A stretch of DNA of 64,000 nt, from contig CAZDEB010000001.1 of NCBI GenBank assembly GCA_964504305.1, positions 620,001 through 684,000 on the forward strand. The letters run 5' to 3'. Of this stretch, positions 50,980-60,009 are shown in pieces. The position numbers and the translations under genes were made by a program. The notes beneath the pieces were generated by a model. It searched no databases. It had not been told where the DNA came from and saw nothing but the letters and a program-made list of their open reading frames with translations. Position 1 is the stretch's first letter. Each line of letters begins with the position of its first letter. This DNA is from UBA11606 sp964504305 (GTDB lineage Bacteria; Actinomycetota; Acidimicrobiia; Acidimicrobiales; Aldehydirespiratoraceae).

Positions 50980-51809
50980 TGGCGACCGCAGTTTTCTTTC
51001 ACGCTCACCCTGACGACGAGGCCATAGCGACCGGTGGCACCATGGTCCTCGGCGCTCGGCGAGGTCATCGCGTGGTGCTGGTATGCGCCACCGACGGGGC
51101 CGTCGGCGAAGCGGCGCCCGAAGCGATTCCTACTGGACAAACCTTGGCCGACGTACGGGCCCGCGAGCTTCACGCGGCGGCCGATCTGTTGTCGGTGAGC
51201 CGCCTCGAGTTCTTGGGATACGGCGATTCGGGCATGGACGGCGAAGCAACCAACGACGACCCCGCGTGCTTCTGGCAGGCTGATCTCGAAGAGGCCGCCC
51301 AACGCCTGGCCACGATTTTGCGCGACGAAGATGCCCAATTGCTGACCATCTACGACCCGATCGGCGGCTATCACCACCCTGACCATGTGCAGGTTCATCG
51401 AGTCGGCCGTCGAGCTGCGGAGTTGGCCGGCACGCCCCATGTGTTCGAGTCGACTATGAACCGCGAGCAGATGCGATCCTTCGCCGACGATCCGGCGTGG
51501 ACCGACATGGACATGTCAGAGGAGCAGATCGAGCAAGAACGCAACGACTTCCTCGAGGCCGAGTTGGGTACTCCAGCGGCGCTGATCACTCACAGTGTCG
51601 ACGTGACCGAGGTACTCGAAGCCAAGAAGGCGGCGATGGCCGCTCACGCCTCGCAGATAACCGACGACTCCATCTTCCTGAAACTTCCTGACGAGGCGTT
51701 TGCACAAGCCTTTGGGACCGAATGGTATGTGGGGTACAAATCAAGTTCAGTCGGCGAGCCATACCAAGGCGACATTTTTGCGGCGCTGGACCAGTCCTTC
51801 GCCGAGTAG
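50979..51809 (+). CDS. PIG-L/LmbE-family deacetylase
   Basis: Zn2+ motif FHAHPDDEAIATGGT at the N-terminus and HHPDH in GGYHHPDHVQVH. GDSGMDG and the long insert with acidic helices are usual for actinobacterial LmbE proteins. It shares the fold with the Mca protein at 14369 but lacks Mca-specific segments such as GDILNPAMD. Possible activities include MshB-like or lipid/glycan de-N-acetylation. Confidence 0.87.
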   Translation: MATAVFFHAHPDDEAIATGGTMVLGARRGHRVVLVCATDGAVGEAAPEAIPTGQTLADVRARELHAAADLLSVSRLEFLGYGDSGMDGEATNDDPACFWQADLEEAAQRLATILRDEDAQLLTIYDPIGGYHHPDHVQVHRVGRRAAELAGTPHVFESTMNREQMRSFADDPAWTDMDMSEEQIEQERNDFLEAELGTPAALITHSVDVTEVLEAKKAAMAAHASQITDDSIFLKLPDEAFAQAFGTEWYVGYKSSSVGEPYQGDIFAALDQSFAE

Positions 51810-51842
51810 TCGCCTCCACCCGTTCGTTGGCAAACTCTGACC

Positions 51843-52187
51843 ATGACTGTCGTAAAGATCAACGCCATAACCGTCCCCGGTGATCTAGGTGACGAAGTTG
51901 CCAAGCGGTTCGCGGCGCGGGCCGGAGCAGTTGATGGCATGGACGGGTTCGAAGGATTCGAGCTCTTGCGGCCCACCGACGACCGCGAAACTTGGTTGGT
52001 GCTGACCCGCTGGCGAGACACCGAAGCTTTTACTTCCTGGACCCAGTCGGCTCAGTTCCGTGACGGCCACAAGGCCGCTCTATCGACCAACGAACATTCG
52101 TCGGCCAACGAAGATGCGCCTGCGCCCCTTCCGATCTCGGCGGAGTTGTGGAGTTTCGAGATCGAAGTGGGTCGCGAAGGCTCGTGA
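51843..52187 (+). CDS. mhuD: MhuD-like heme-degrading monooxygenase
   Basis: Small ferredoxin-like ABM-fold protein. MTVVKINAI with Asn7, Trp66 in EAFTSWTQ and a His at 76 in FRDGHKAAL correspond to the Asn7/Trp66/His75 set of mycobacterial MhuD; FELLRP and LVLTRWRDTEAF are also shared with it. MhuD opens heme and releases iron without CO. The stop overlaps the next gene, a small membrane protein. Iron regulation is plausible, but no operator was identified. Confidence 0.85.
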   Translation: MTVVKINAITVPGDLGDEVAKRFAARAGAVDGMDGFEGFELLRPTDDRETWLVLTRWRDTEAFTSWTQSAQFRDGHKAALSTNEHSSANEDAPAPLPISAELWSFEIEVGREGS

Positions 52188-52540
52188 TCCGCGACCTTCA
52201 CCACGTCGTCGCGTGGATCCTGATCGTGACCAACGCCGCCGTCGGTGTTTGGGCCCTCGCCGCTGATCGACGGCCCCGCCTGCGTCACCGGCTTGGCTGG
52301 ATCATGGTTGTGATCGCCCAAGTGGTCGTGTTGATTCAGACCGTACTGGGTGTGGTTTTGCAAGTCAGCGAAGACATCGAGGGCGACCGCCATCAGCTCT
52401 ACGGGTTCACGGCGTTCATTTCGGTTGGTCTGTTGTACGCCTACCGCAACGAGATGCGCGACCGCCCCTATTTGCTGTATGGCCTTGGCAGCTTGTGGCT
52501 CATGGGACTCGGCATACGGGGCGTCTACCTAGCTGGCTAG
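52184..52540 (+). CDS. Small membrane protein (118 aa), unknown function
   Basis: Three to four hydrophobic helices (VVAWILIVTNAAVGVWALAA, LGWIMVVIAQVVVLIQTVLGVVL, LYGFTAFISVGLLYAY, LLYGLGSLWLMGLG). GTG 52184 overlaps the MhuD-like gene stop by GTGA. No family recognised with confidence. The conserved-looking RH.LG and HQLYGF segments could hold a cofactor such as heme, given the neighbour, but this is speculative. Confidence 0.72.
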   Translation: MIRDLHHVVAWILIVTNAAVGVWALAADRRPRLRHRLGWIMVVIAQVVVLIQTVLGVVLQVSEDIEGDRHQLYGFTAFISVGLLYAYRNEMRDRPYLLYGLGSLWLMGLGIRGVYLAG

Positions 52541-52557
52541 TCGACTGCGGCCGCGGT

Positions 52558-54237
52558 TTACATCGCGGCGGTGATGCCCAGATCGTCGTAGTGCTGAGTC
52601 TGGTAATTGTTGCGGAACATTTCGCGAAGTTTCTGAGCCGCGGCGTCGTAGGCGTCGGGGTCGTCCCACGTGTTGCGCGGGTTGAGGAGCTCGTCGTCGA
52701 CGGCGTCGCAGTGGGTAGGCATCTTGAGCCCGAGGGTTGGCTCGGTCTGAAGTTCGACTCCGTCGAACTCGCCGTCGAGGGCCGCGTTGAGCAGCGCCCG
52801 CGTTGCTTTGAGCGACATGCGGTCGCCCGTGCCGTAGGGTCCGCCCGACCAACCGGTGTTGAGCAAGATGCAGCGGGTGTTGTTGTCGGCCATTCGTTTG
52901 GCCAACAACTCGGCGTAGACAGCCGGCTTTTGGCTCATGAAGGCGGCTCCGAAACACGACGAGAACGACGGTTCGGGTTCGGTCACCCCGACTTCGGTAC
53001 CGGCAAGCTTCGAGGTGAACCCGGTGACGAAGTGATACATCGTCTCTTCGGCGTCGAGGATCGACACCGGGGGAAGCACACCGAACGCGTCGGCGGTCAG
53101 CAACACGATGGTGTCGGGGTGAGGCCCAGAAGCGCCGTCGCGGACGTTGGGATTGGCCGTTAGCGGATAGGCGAATCGAGTGTTCTCGGTGATGGAATCG
53201 TCGCTCAGATCAAGTTCCTGAGGGTCGGTGTCGGCGAGGGCGCGACCCGGCAAAGTGGGCACGTTCTCGATCATCGTGCCCTTCATCGACAACGCCGCGG
53301 CGATGACCGGTTCGTTGCCCTTGTCGAGATCGATGAGCTTCGCGTAGCACCCATCCTCGAAGTTGGAGACGCCACGATCGGTCCAGACGTGCTCGTCGTC
53401 ACCGATCAGTTCGCGGTCGGGGTCGGCTGAAAGGGTGGTTTTGCCGGTGCCGGAAAGGCCGAACAGAATGGCACTGTTGCCGGCCGGAGACACGTTGGCC
53501 GAGCAGTGCATCGACAGTTGGCCTTTTTCGGGGAGGACAAAGTTCATGATTGTGAACATCGTCTTCTTGTTGACACCGCAGTAATCGGCCTTGCCCAGCA
53601 CGAGACCAACCCGGCGTTCGATATCGATGATCACGGCGCGGTCTGAACGAGTGCCATCACGTTCGGGGTCGCATTCAAAGGACGGCACGTTGATGAGGGT
53701 CCAGCCACTCTCCTCGCGGTCGCTGTCGTCTCGAACGTTCTTGGGGAACATGATGTTGCAGAAGTAGGCATGGCTGGCGTACTCGCCGACAAACCGGTAT
53801 GGCTCGGAGAACTCGGAGTCCCAGCCGCAGAAGACGTCGGTGACGTACAAGTCGCGTTGGCGTTCGTTGAGATAATCCACTACTCGGGGGAGGAGTTCGT
53901 CAAACTTCGCGGCGTCGAACTTGGCAAACCCTGATTTCCACCAAACCCGGTCGGTGGTGTCGCGGCGATCGACACAAAACGTGTCGTTGACCGGTCGTCC
54001 GGTGCACTCGGGATCGCTGAAGAACACCAGTGGTCCATCAACCCCCAGGGACGTGGCGAAGGCCTTTTGAACATCGTCTGGCCCGCCGACGGTCACGCGA
54101 CCGCGATCGTGTTGGATTGCTTCGTGGAACAGTTCGTCCTGGCTGAGCCCGTAGCGAAGGTCCATTCCTGAAAGGCCAAACGTGGCCTCTAGCTCGGATG
54201 CGACGGTGTTGGTCCCGGTCGTGGTTGCGGTGGTCAT
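52558..54237 (-). CDS. pckA: Phosphoenolpyruvate carboxykinase (ATP)
   Basis: Gluconeogenic enzyme converting oxaloacetate and ATP to PEP. ATP-type kinase motif GLSGTGKTTLSADP, metal and substrate elements DDEHVWTDRGVSNFEDGCYAK, FAYPLTANPN, and LLTADAFGVLPPVS. The N-terminal Thr-rich stretch after MTTATTTG may be disordered. ATG 54237 is preceded by GGGGA. The ATP type is unusual for actinobacteria, which more often use the GTP enzyme. Confidence 0.95.
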   Translation of the reverse strand: MTTATTTGTNTVASELEATFGLSGMDLRYGLSQDELFHEAIQHDRGRVTVGGPDDVQKAFATSLGVDGPLVFFSDPECTGRPVNDTFCVDRRDTTDRVWWKSGFAKFDAAKFDELLPRVVDYLNERQRDLYVTDVFCGWDSEFSEPYRFVGEYASHAYFCNIMFPKNVRDDSDREESGWTLINVPSFECDPERDGTRSDRAVIIDIERRVGLVLGKADYCGVNKKTMFTIMNFVLPEKGQLSMHCSANVSPAGNSAILFGLSGTGKTTLSADPDRELIGDDEHVWTDRGVSNFEDGCYAKLIDLDKGNEPVIAAALSMKGTMIENVPTLPGRALADTDPQELDLSDDSITENTRFAYPLTANPNVRDGASGPHPDTIVLLTADAFGVLPPVSILDAEETMYHFVTGFTSKLAGTEVGVTEPEPSFSSCFGAAFMSQKPAVYAELLAKRMADNNTRCILLNTGWSGGPYGTGDRMSLKATRALLNAALDGEFDGVELQTEPTLGLKMPTHCDAVDDELLNPRNTWDDPDAYDAAAQKLREMFRNNYQTQHYDDLGITAAM

Positions 54238-54424
54238 GGTGATGGTCCCCGGTTGTGTTGCTTCGCGAGTCGGCCATTGACCTGTCAAAGTGAGTGGCTA
54301 ACTATTTCAACCATATGTCTCGCGATCGAGGCGATGTGGCACTGGGTACCCATGGACTTGTGATTGGATCTATCGTTTCGGGCGATACGCCGCTTGACGC
54401 GGCTCGACACCGAAAGGCCCCCTC

Positions 54425-54661
54425 ATGACTGTGACCGCCTATATTTTGATCCAAGCGGAGGTCGGGTGCGCCGCCGATGTTGCCAGAGCCGCTGCTGACC
54501 TCCCCGAGATCGTGTTGGCCGAAGTGGCAATGGGGCCCTACGACGTAATTGCTCGGGCCGAGGCCGACAACATGGATCAGCTCGGCTCGGTCGTGGTCAA
54601 CGCGGTTGGTTCGATCGAGTGTGTAGAACGAACGCTGCTATGCCCGATCGTCAACGTGTAG
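54425..54661 (+). CDS. Stand-alone Lrp/AsnC ligand-binding (RAM) domain
   Basis: 78 residues starting MTVTAYILIQAEVG, with VLAEVAMGPYDVIARAEADNMDQLGSVV, the ACT-like RAM fold of Lrp/AsnC regulators but no helix-turn-helix. Such single-domain proteins bind amino acids and may modulate full-length Lrp family members. Divergent from pckA across a 187-nt gap that must hold both promoters; no clear boxes seen. The 3' end lies in a short duplication. Confidence 0.87.
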   Translation: MTVTAYILIQAEVGCAADVARAAADLPEIVLAEVAMGPYDVIARAEADNMDQLGSVVVNAVGSIECVERTLLCPIVNV

Positions 54662-54682
54662 CCCCAATAGCCAACGTGTAGC
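54641..54682. repeat. Imperfect 20-bp tandem duplication around a stop codon
   Basis: Two 20-bp units (54641-54660 and 54661-54680) share CAACGTGTA plus neighbouring bases, followed by GC in both. The first copy supplies the stop codon of the RAM-domain gene. Confidence 0.6.
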
Positions 54683-54691
54683 GAGCAGCAG

Positions 54692-54913
54692 CTAGAGCTC
54701 GGGGGTCTTCATGTCGCCTTCAGAACCGAGGCGCAAAGTGGTGGCCCGGCCGTCGGCGTCTAGTTCGAAAGTGACTCGCTGGCCCTGACGAAGCATACGA
54801 AACAACGAGCCTTCCAGTGCGTCTTCGGCCAAGTCGACATCGGCGAGATCGGCCTCGTTGACGAGGACTCCGTCGCCGGTACCGGGGTCGTAGCTCTTGA
54901 TCACTCCCTGCAT
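54692..54913 (-). CDS. Divergent cold-shock-domain-like protein (73 aa)
   Basis: MQGVIKSYDPGTGDGVLVNEADLADVDL has the strand-turn pattern of a cold-shock OB fold (G.IK.y....G.G.l), and GQRVTFELDADGRATTLRLG forms the last strands. It lacks the aromatic RNP motifs KGFGFI and VFVH, and it is acidic, so nucleic-acid binding is doubtful. Divergent from fakA. Confidence 0.7.
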   Translation of the reverse strand: MQGVIKSYDPGTGDGVLVNEADLADVDLAEDALEGSLFRMLRQGQRVTFELDADGRATTLRLGSEGDMKTPEL

Positions 54914-54976
54914 GGCAGCAGAGCGTAGCCCTCAGAAGGGCACACCGACGACGTCGGGACGGTACGATCTCACGCC

Positions 54977-56614
54977 GTGCCTCTGAATGTTCTCGACGCT
55001 GCGAGTTTGCGGATGGTCATCACGGTTTTTCGTGACGCCCTGAACGATCACCGCGACACCATCAACAACCTCAATGTGTATCCCGTGCCCGATGGCGATA
55101 CCGGCACCAACATGTCGCTCACGTTGCGATCAGTCGTCGAAGAACTCGACGATGTCGACGACGACATGGCCTCGGTGTGTCGAGCGATAGCTCACGGGTC
55201 GCTGATGGGGGCACGCGGCAACAGCGGCGTGATCATGTCGCAAATCCTTCGTGGGTTGGTTGGAACGGTTTCCGAACGCCAAACAATTGATGGTCCGGCG
55301 TTGGCCGACGCGTTGGCCGAGGCGGCCAAAGGCGCGTACGGGGCGGTCGGCAACCCGGTCGAGGGAACAATCCTTACGGTGATCCGAGAGGCCAGCGAGG
55401 CGGCTGTCGTCGCCGCATCCGAAGGCGCCGACCTGCTCGGCGTGCTCGACGCGGCCCGCGCCGAAGGCGAGGCATCGCTAAAGCGGACCCCGACATTGTT
55501 GCAAGTGCTGGCCGACGCCGGTGTCGTCGATGCCGGTGGAAGCGGCCTGCTGCTGTTGCTCGATGCCGCGCTCAACGTCGTTGACGATCGGCCGATCCCC
55601 GAACCAGAGGTTGTTGCCGCGCCGTCGGAACCTCAACGTCTAGACGGAGACTCTCACGAGTCGTCCATTGCCGATTTGCGCTACGAAGTCATGTTCTTGC
55701 TCGATGCGCCCGACGACTCGATCGACGGTTTCAAGCAAGCGTGGGCGGCGGTGGGCGATTCGATCGTCGTGGTTGGTGGTGACGGCATATTCAACTGCCA
55801 TATCCATTGTGACGACATCGGAGTCGCCATCGAATGTGGCATCGCGGTCGGGCGTCCCCACCAGATTCGTGTCACTGATCTACTGGAAGAACTCGAAGAA
55901 CGTGACTGGGTACGGGCCGAAATCGGTGCCTCGGCAGTCGAAGTTCACGGCGATCCTGTCCCGACGGCTGTTGTCGCCGTGGGTGTGGGCTCCGGTGTCG
56001 TATCGATTCTGCGTTCGATGGGCGTTCATGCGGTAGTCGCCGGCGGTCAGTCAATGAACCCGTCGACTGCCGATCTTGTCGCCGCCGTCGATTCGGTACC
56101 GGCCGACGAAGTTGTGGTGCTGCCCAACAACAAGAACATCATTCCCGTCGCCCAACAGGTTGACGCCCAAACCGAGCGCACTGTGCGTGTCGTGCCGACC
56201 CGCGGGATCGCCGAGGGTATAGCCAGCCTCATGGCCTACGACCCTCAGGCCAGCGCCGAGTCCAACGCCGCGGCGATGACCGAGACCGCCGACGCCGTCG
56301 TCGCGGGCGAGGTCACTCAGGCGGTGCGCGACTCGACCTCAGAGGTCGGACCGATCGCCACCGGCGATTGGCTGGGCATTTCCCGTGACGGGATCGCAGC
56401 TGTCGAACCATCGATGATCGAAGCCGCTACTGCCTTGCTCGCTCGCATTCTCGACAACGACCACGAGTTGTTGACAGTCATTGCCGGCCAAGACGCCGAC
56501 GAGAGCGCCACCGAAGCAATTTCGGCATGGGTTCACGCCAATCACTCTGAAGTCGATGTCGAGGTCCATCACGGCGGTCAACCCCTGTACCCCTACTACT
56601 TCGGGTTGGAGTAG
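54977..56614 (+). CDS. fakA: DAK2-domain fatty-acid kinase-like protein (FakA/DhaL family)
   Basis: N-terminal DhaL-type kinase domain with NNLNVYPVPDGDTGTNMSLTLRS, AHGSLMGARGNSGVIMSQILRG and DAGVVDAGGSGLLLLLDA. The middle and C-terminal parts (YEVMFLLD, then VVLPNNKNIIPVAQQVD) match FakA/YloV. It phosphorylates fatty acids bound by a FakB/DegV partner, not present here. GTG start. The FakA-recG-rsmD-coaD order is shared with many Gram-positives. Confidence 0.9.
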   Translation: MPLNVLDAASLRMVITVFRDALNDHRDTINNLNVYPVPDGDTGTNMSLTLRSVVEELDDVDDDMASVCRAIAHGSLMGARGNSGVIMSQILRGLVGTVSERQTIDGPALADALAEAAKGAYGAVGNPVEGTILTVIREASEAAVVAASEGADLLGVLDAARAEGEASLKRTPTLLQVLADAGVVDAGGSGLLLLLDAALNVVDDRPIPEPEVVAAPSEPQRLDGDSHESSIADLRYEVMFLLDAPDDSIDGFKQAWAAVGDSIVVVGGDGIFNCHIHCDDIGVAIECGIAVGRPHQIRVTDLLEELEERDWVRAEIGASAVEVHGDPVPTAVVAVGVGSGVVSILRSMGVHAVVAGGQSMNPSTADLVAAVDSVPADEVVVLPNNKNIIPVAQQVDAQTERTVRVVPTRGIAEGIASLMAYDPQASAESNAAAMTETADAVVAGEVTQAVRDSTSEVGPIATGDWLGISRDGIAAVEPSMIEAATALLARILDNDHELLTVIAGQDADESATEAISAWVHANHSEVDVEVHHGGQPLYPYYFGLE

Positions 56615-56622
56615 TCAGCGGC

Positions 56623-58761
56623 GTGGCTGCGGGCGATCCGCCGCTGTCTCTGCGAGATCTTTCGCAGATCCCTGTCTCGAAGCTGCGCGGCGTCGGGGAG
56701 AAGAAAGAAAAGGCGCTCGCGACGAATCAGATTCATTCGGTGCTCGACCTGGTGCAGCACTATCCGCGTCGTCATCTTGACCGGACCCGTGAGGCCAAAA
56801 TTGGTGATCTGCAAAAGGGCGACGAAGCGACCGTTTTCGGCGAGGTCCGCACCAGTTCGACCCGTCAGCTAAAAGGTCGTCGGACCCTCACCGAGGTCGT
56901 AATAGGCGACGGTGGTCATCAGCTGACCCTCACATTTTTCAACCAGCGATGGCGCGAGAAACAATTGACGCCAGGGCTCACGCTGATGGTGCACGGCAAG
57001 TGCGAACTGTTCCGCGGGAAACGGCAGATGACCGGACCGGTTGTCGATCTAGTTGGCAATCAAACGGGGCGGATTGTCCCGGTGTATCCCCAGTCAGAAA
57101 AGGCCGGTCTGCTGACCCGAGATCTGGCCACGTTCGTCGAGGAGGCTTTGGCGCGTTGTCGGCCTCGGGGATTTCTTGATCCTGTGCCGGAGTTCGTTCT
57201 GGATCGATTCGATTTCGTCACTCGCAGCGCGGCCATCAACGGAATTCATCAACCCGATTCAATGAGCGAGAAGGACGAGGCTCGGCGTCGGTTGGTCTTT
57301 GACGAACTCTTGCGGGTCCAACTCGAGTTGGTCCGTCGCAAGCGGCGCATCGAGCGCGAAACCGCCGGGGTCAGCCATCAGGTCGACGGGGAGCTGACCG
57401 AACGTTTTCTGGCTCGCCTCGAGTTTTCGCTAACCGGAGCGCAGCTAAGAACGATCAGCGAGATCAACGCCGATCTGGCTCTGACCCGTCCGATGCATCG
57501 GTTGCTTCAGGGCGATGTGGGATCGGGCAAGACCATTGTTGCCGTCAACAGTTTGTTGGTCGCGGTGCAGGGTGGCTTTCAAGGAGCGTTGATGGCTCCA
57601 ACCGAGGTTCTCGCCGAGCAGCACCACGACAGTGTCGCGGCGATCTTGGGAGACTTGTCGGTGCCTGATCCAACGACGTTGATGGGGGAGCGACCCCTGC
57701 GGGTCGACCTGCTCACCAACCGGGTCGGGGCCGCCGACCGACGAAAAACGCTGGCCGATTTGGTCACCGGCAAGGTCGACATCGTGGTGGGCACCCACGC
57801 GCTGATCCAAGACAAAGTCGAGTATCGGTCCCTCGGTGTGGTGGTGATCGACGAACAACATCGTTTCGGCGTCGAACAGCGAGCCGCGCTTCGCGACAAA
57901 GGCGACGACGCCGCGGCCCCCGATGTCTTGGTGATGACCGCGACGCCAATTCCTCGCACCGCGGCCATGACCGTGTATGGCGACCTTGACGTGAGCGTGC
58001 TTGACGAGTTGCCCCCCGGGCGAACTCCGATTGTCACCGAGTGGGCCCGAACCGACGATCAAGAGGAAGCGGTTTGGGAGGCCGTTCGCTCCGAAATCGC
58101 CGCCGGCCGCCAGGCCTACGTCGTGTGCCCGTTGATAGACGAATCCGAGGCCCTCGACGTGAGATCAGCCGAAGACACGTTCGCTCAGCTCAGCGCGACC
58201 GAACTGGTCGAGGCCAAGGTCGGGCTTCTTCACGGGCGGGTCCCGTCCGCACAAAAGAACGAAACGATGGGGGATTTTCGTTCTGGAGCACTTGATGTGC
58301 TGGTTGCCACCACCGTCATCGAAGTGGGCGTAGACGTGCCCAACGCGACCGTGATGGTGGTGCTTGACGCCGATCGTTTCGGGATTGCCCAGCTTCACCA
58401 GCTGAGGGGTCGCGTTGGCCGTGGCGCCCACGCCAGTCGGTGCTTTCTTGTTGGCGACGCAACTACGTCTGATGGCGAGTCGAGGCTCGAGGCGCTGGTT
58501 GCCACCACTGATGGCTTCGAACTTGCTGAGGTCGACCTCGATCTCCGCGGCGAAGGCACGATCATGGGGGAGCGCCAGAAGGGCCGAAACGACCTCAAAT
58601 TGGCGTCGTTGCGACGCGACAAGGAGTGGGTTGTGGCCGCCCGTTCGGTGGCGATCGAAATTGTTGACAGCGACGAGGAATTGGCAGATCATCCGGGCCT
58701 CGCCGAAGAGTTGGAGTTACTTCTAGGCGATGACGACGCTGACTTTTTGATGAAGAACTGA
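56623..58761 (+). CDS. recG: ATP-dependent DNA helicase RecG
   Basis: Branch-migration helicase for stalled forks. N-terminal wedge/OB domain (VFGEVRTSSTRQLKGRRTLTEVVI), then SF2 motor: LLQGDVGSGKT (Walker A), MAPTEVLAEQH (Ia), DEQHRFG (II), MTATPIPRT (III), TTVIEVGVDVPNAT (V) and QLRGRVGRG (VI), plus the TRG-like region near LVATTDGFELAEVDLDLRGEG. 712 residues. GTG start, 9 nt after fakA. Confidence 0.96.
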   Translation: MAAGDPPLSLRDLSQIPVSKLRGVGEKKEKALATNQIHSVLDLVQHYPRRHLDRTREAKIGDLQKGDEATVFGEVRTSSTRQLKGRRTLTEVVIGDGGHQLTLTFFNQRWREKQLTPGLTLMVHGKCELFRGKRQMTGPVVDLVGNQTGRIVPVYPQSEKAGLLTRDLATFVEEALARCRPRGFLDPVPEFVLDRFDFVTRSAAINGIHQPDSMSEKDEARRRLVFDELLRVQLELVRRKRRIERETAGVSHQVDGELTERFLARLEFSLTGAQLRTISEINADLALTRPMHRLLQGDVGSGKTIVAVNSLLVAVQGGFQGALMAPTEVLAEQHHDSVAAILGDLSVPDPTTLMGERPLRVDLLTNRVGAADRRKTLADLVTGKVDIVVGTHALIQDKVEYRSLGVVVIDEQHRFGVEQRAALRDKGDDAAAPDVLVMTATPIPRTAAMTVYGDLDVSVLDELPPGRTPIVTEWARTDDQEEAVWEAVRSEIAAGRQAYVVCPLIDESEALDVRSAEDTFAQLSATELVEAKVGLLHGRVPSAQKNETMGDFRSGALDVLVATTVIEVGVDVPNATVMVVLDADRFGIAQLHQLRGRVGRGAHASRCFLVGDATTSDGESRLEALVATTDGFELAEVDLDLRGEGTIMGERQKGRNDLKLASLRRDKEWVVAARSVAIEIVDSDEELADHPGLAEELELLLGDDDADFLMKN

Positions 58762-58774
58762 CCAGTGCGGCGGA

Positions 58775-58960
58775 TTAGTCGCCGCGGCTGATCGAGTCAT
58801 CGATGTCTTCGGCCGCAAGTTCGATATCCCACCGGTCGAGGCAGTCAGAACACCGAAAGGCGACGATGTCACCGGGTTCCCATCCTTCGTCGGGTTCGTA
58901 GCTGATGAGCGAACACCGGCCGCCACAGTCGACACAGATTATGGAATTTGGAATAGCCAC
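58775..58960 (-). CDS. Small zinc-ribbon protein (61 aa)
   Basis: ICVDCGGRCSLI and FRCSDCLDRWDIEL provide two CxxC-type knuckles of a zinc ribbon. The acidic C-terminus ends EDIDDSISRGD. GTG 58960 is the most reasonable start; sequence upstream is the complement of rsmD. Located between convergent recG and divergent rsmD. Function unknown. Confidence 0.75.
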   Translation of the reverse strand: MAIPNSIICVDCGGRCSLISYEPDEGWEPGDIVAFRCSDCLDRWDIELAAEDIDDSISRGD

Positions 58961-58996
58961 GACCGCGACCGTAGCCGCTTCGGCCAGACTGACGAC

Positions 58997-59536
58997 ATGC
59001 GAGTTGTTTCGGGATATTTGGGTGGCCGGCGATTGACGGTGCCAGAGGGCGAGCACACCCGTCCAACATCTGAACGGGTCCGCGAAGCGATCTTCAATTC
59101 GTTGTTTTCGCTCGACGCAATTGATGACGCACGAGTGCTCGATCTCTTCGCTGGTTCGGGAGCGCTGGGTATCGAGGCGGTGTCTCGCGGAGCCGCGTCG
59201 GTAACTTTTGTAGAGCAAAATCGCGATGCATTGTCGGCGATTTACGCCAATGTCGAGACTCTCGAGTTGGGTGCCGAGTCAACCGTTGTGGCCGCCGACG
59301 CTCTCACTTACCTGCGGCGTGGTGTCGATCACGACCTGGTACTTCTCGACCCGCCGTACGGTTTCGACCTGTGGGACGAGCTGCTTGGTTCCATTACCGC
59401 CGGAGTGGTTGTGATCGAGTCCGATCGCGACGTTGATCTCCCCAGCGAATGGATGGTTCACCGCGTGAAGCGCTACGGGGGTACCGTGGTGACGCTCGCC
59501 ACCGCCGGAACCGATTCGGGAGAACTGTCCAAGTGA
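58997..59536 (+). CDS. rsmD: 16S rRNA (guanine966-N2)-methyltransferase RsmD
   Basis: MRVVSGYLGGRRL and PTSERVREAIFNSL at the N-terminus, SAM motif VLDLFAGSGALGIEAVSRGA and the catalytic LLDPPYGF (DPPY). 179 residues. GTGA overlap with coaD, a classic gene pair. Confidence 0.95.
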   Translation: MRVVSGYLGGRRLTVPEGEHTRPTSERVREAIFNSLFSLDAIDDARVLDLFAGSGALGIEAVSRGAASVTFVEQNRDALSAIYANVETLELGAESTVVAADALTYLRRGVDHDLVLLDPPYGFDLWDELLGSITAGVVVIESDRDVDLPSEWMVHRVKRYGGTVVTLATAGTDSGELSK

Positions 59537-60009
59537 CACGCGTTTTGTATCCAGGCTCGTTTGATCCCGTGCACAACGGTCACATCGAGATCATCACCAC
59601 CGCGTCTTCTCTGTTCGACGAGGTGATCGTCGCGGCGGTCCGCAACCCGCAGAAGGGGACGGGCGTTTTTGATCTCGACGACCGCGAAGCAATGATCACC
59701 GAATCGGTCGCTCATCTCCCCAATGTCAAGGTCACGATGTTCTTGTCGTTGATTGTTGACCTGGCACGCGATCTCGAAGCCGACTTCATCATCAAGGGCC
59801 TTCGTGCCGTTTCTGACTTCGAGAACGAATTGCAGATGGCGCAGATGAACAACGCGGTGTCAGGCGTGCACACTTTGTTCATCCCCTCCGCGTCGCGGTC
59901 ATCGTTTCTGGCATCCAAATTCATCCGAGAGATCGCGAGGTTCGGTGGCGATGTGTCGTCGATGGTCCCCGAGCCTGTCGCTCGGAGAATCAAGGAGCGA
60001 TACGAATGA
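59533..60009 (+). CDS. coaD: Phosphopantetheine adenylyltransferase
   Basis: Penultimate CoA biosynthesis step. Nucleotidyltransferase motif YPGSFDPVHNGH (HxGH) at the N-terminus, IIKGLRAVSDFENELQMAQMN and the ISSxxIRE-like SSFLASKFIREIARFGGDVS. GTG 59533 overlaps the rsmD stop and the 3' end overlaps the next ATG. 158 residues is normal. Confidence 0.96.
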   Translation: MTRVLYPGSFDPVHNGHIEIITTASSLFDEVIVAAVRNPQKGTGVFDLDDREAMITESVAHLPNVKVTMFLSLIVDLARDLEADFIIKGLRAVSDFENELQMAQMNNAVSGVHTLFIPSASRSSFLASKFIREIARFGGDVSSMVPEPVARRIKERYE

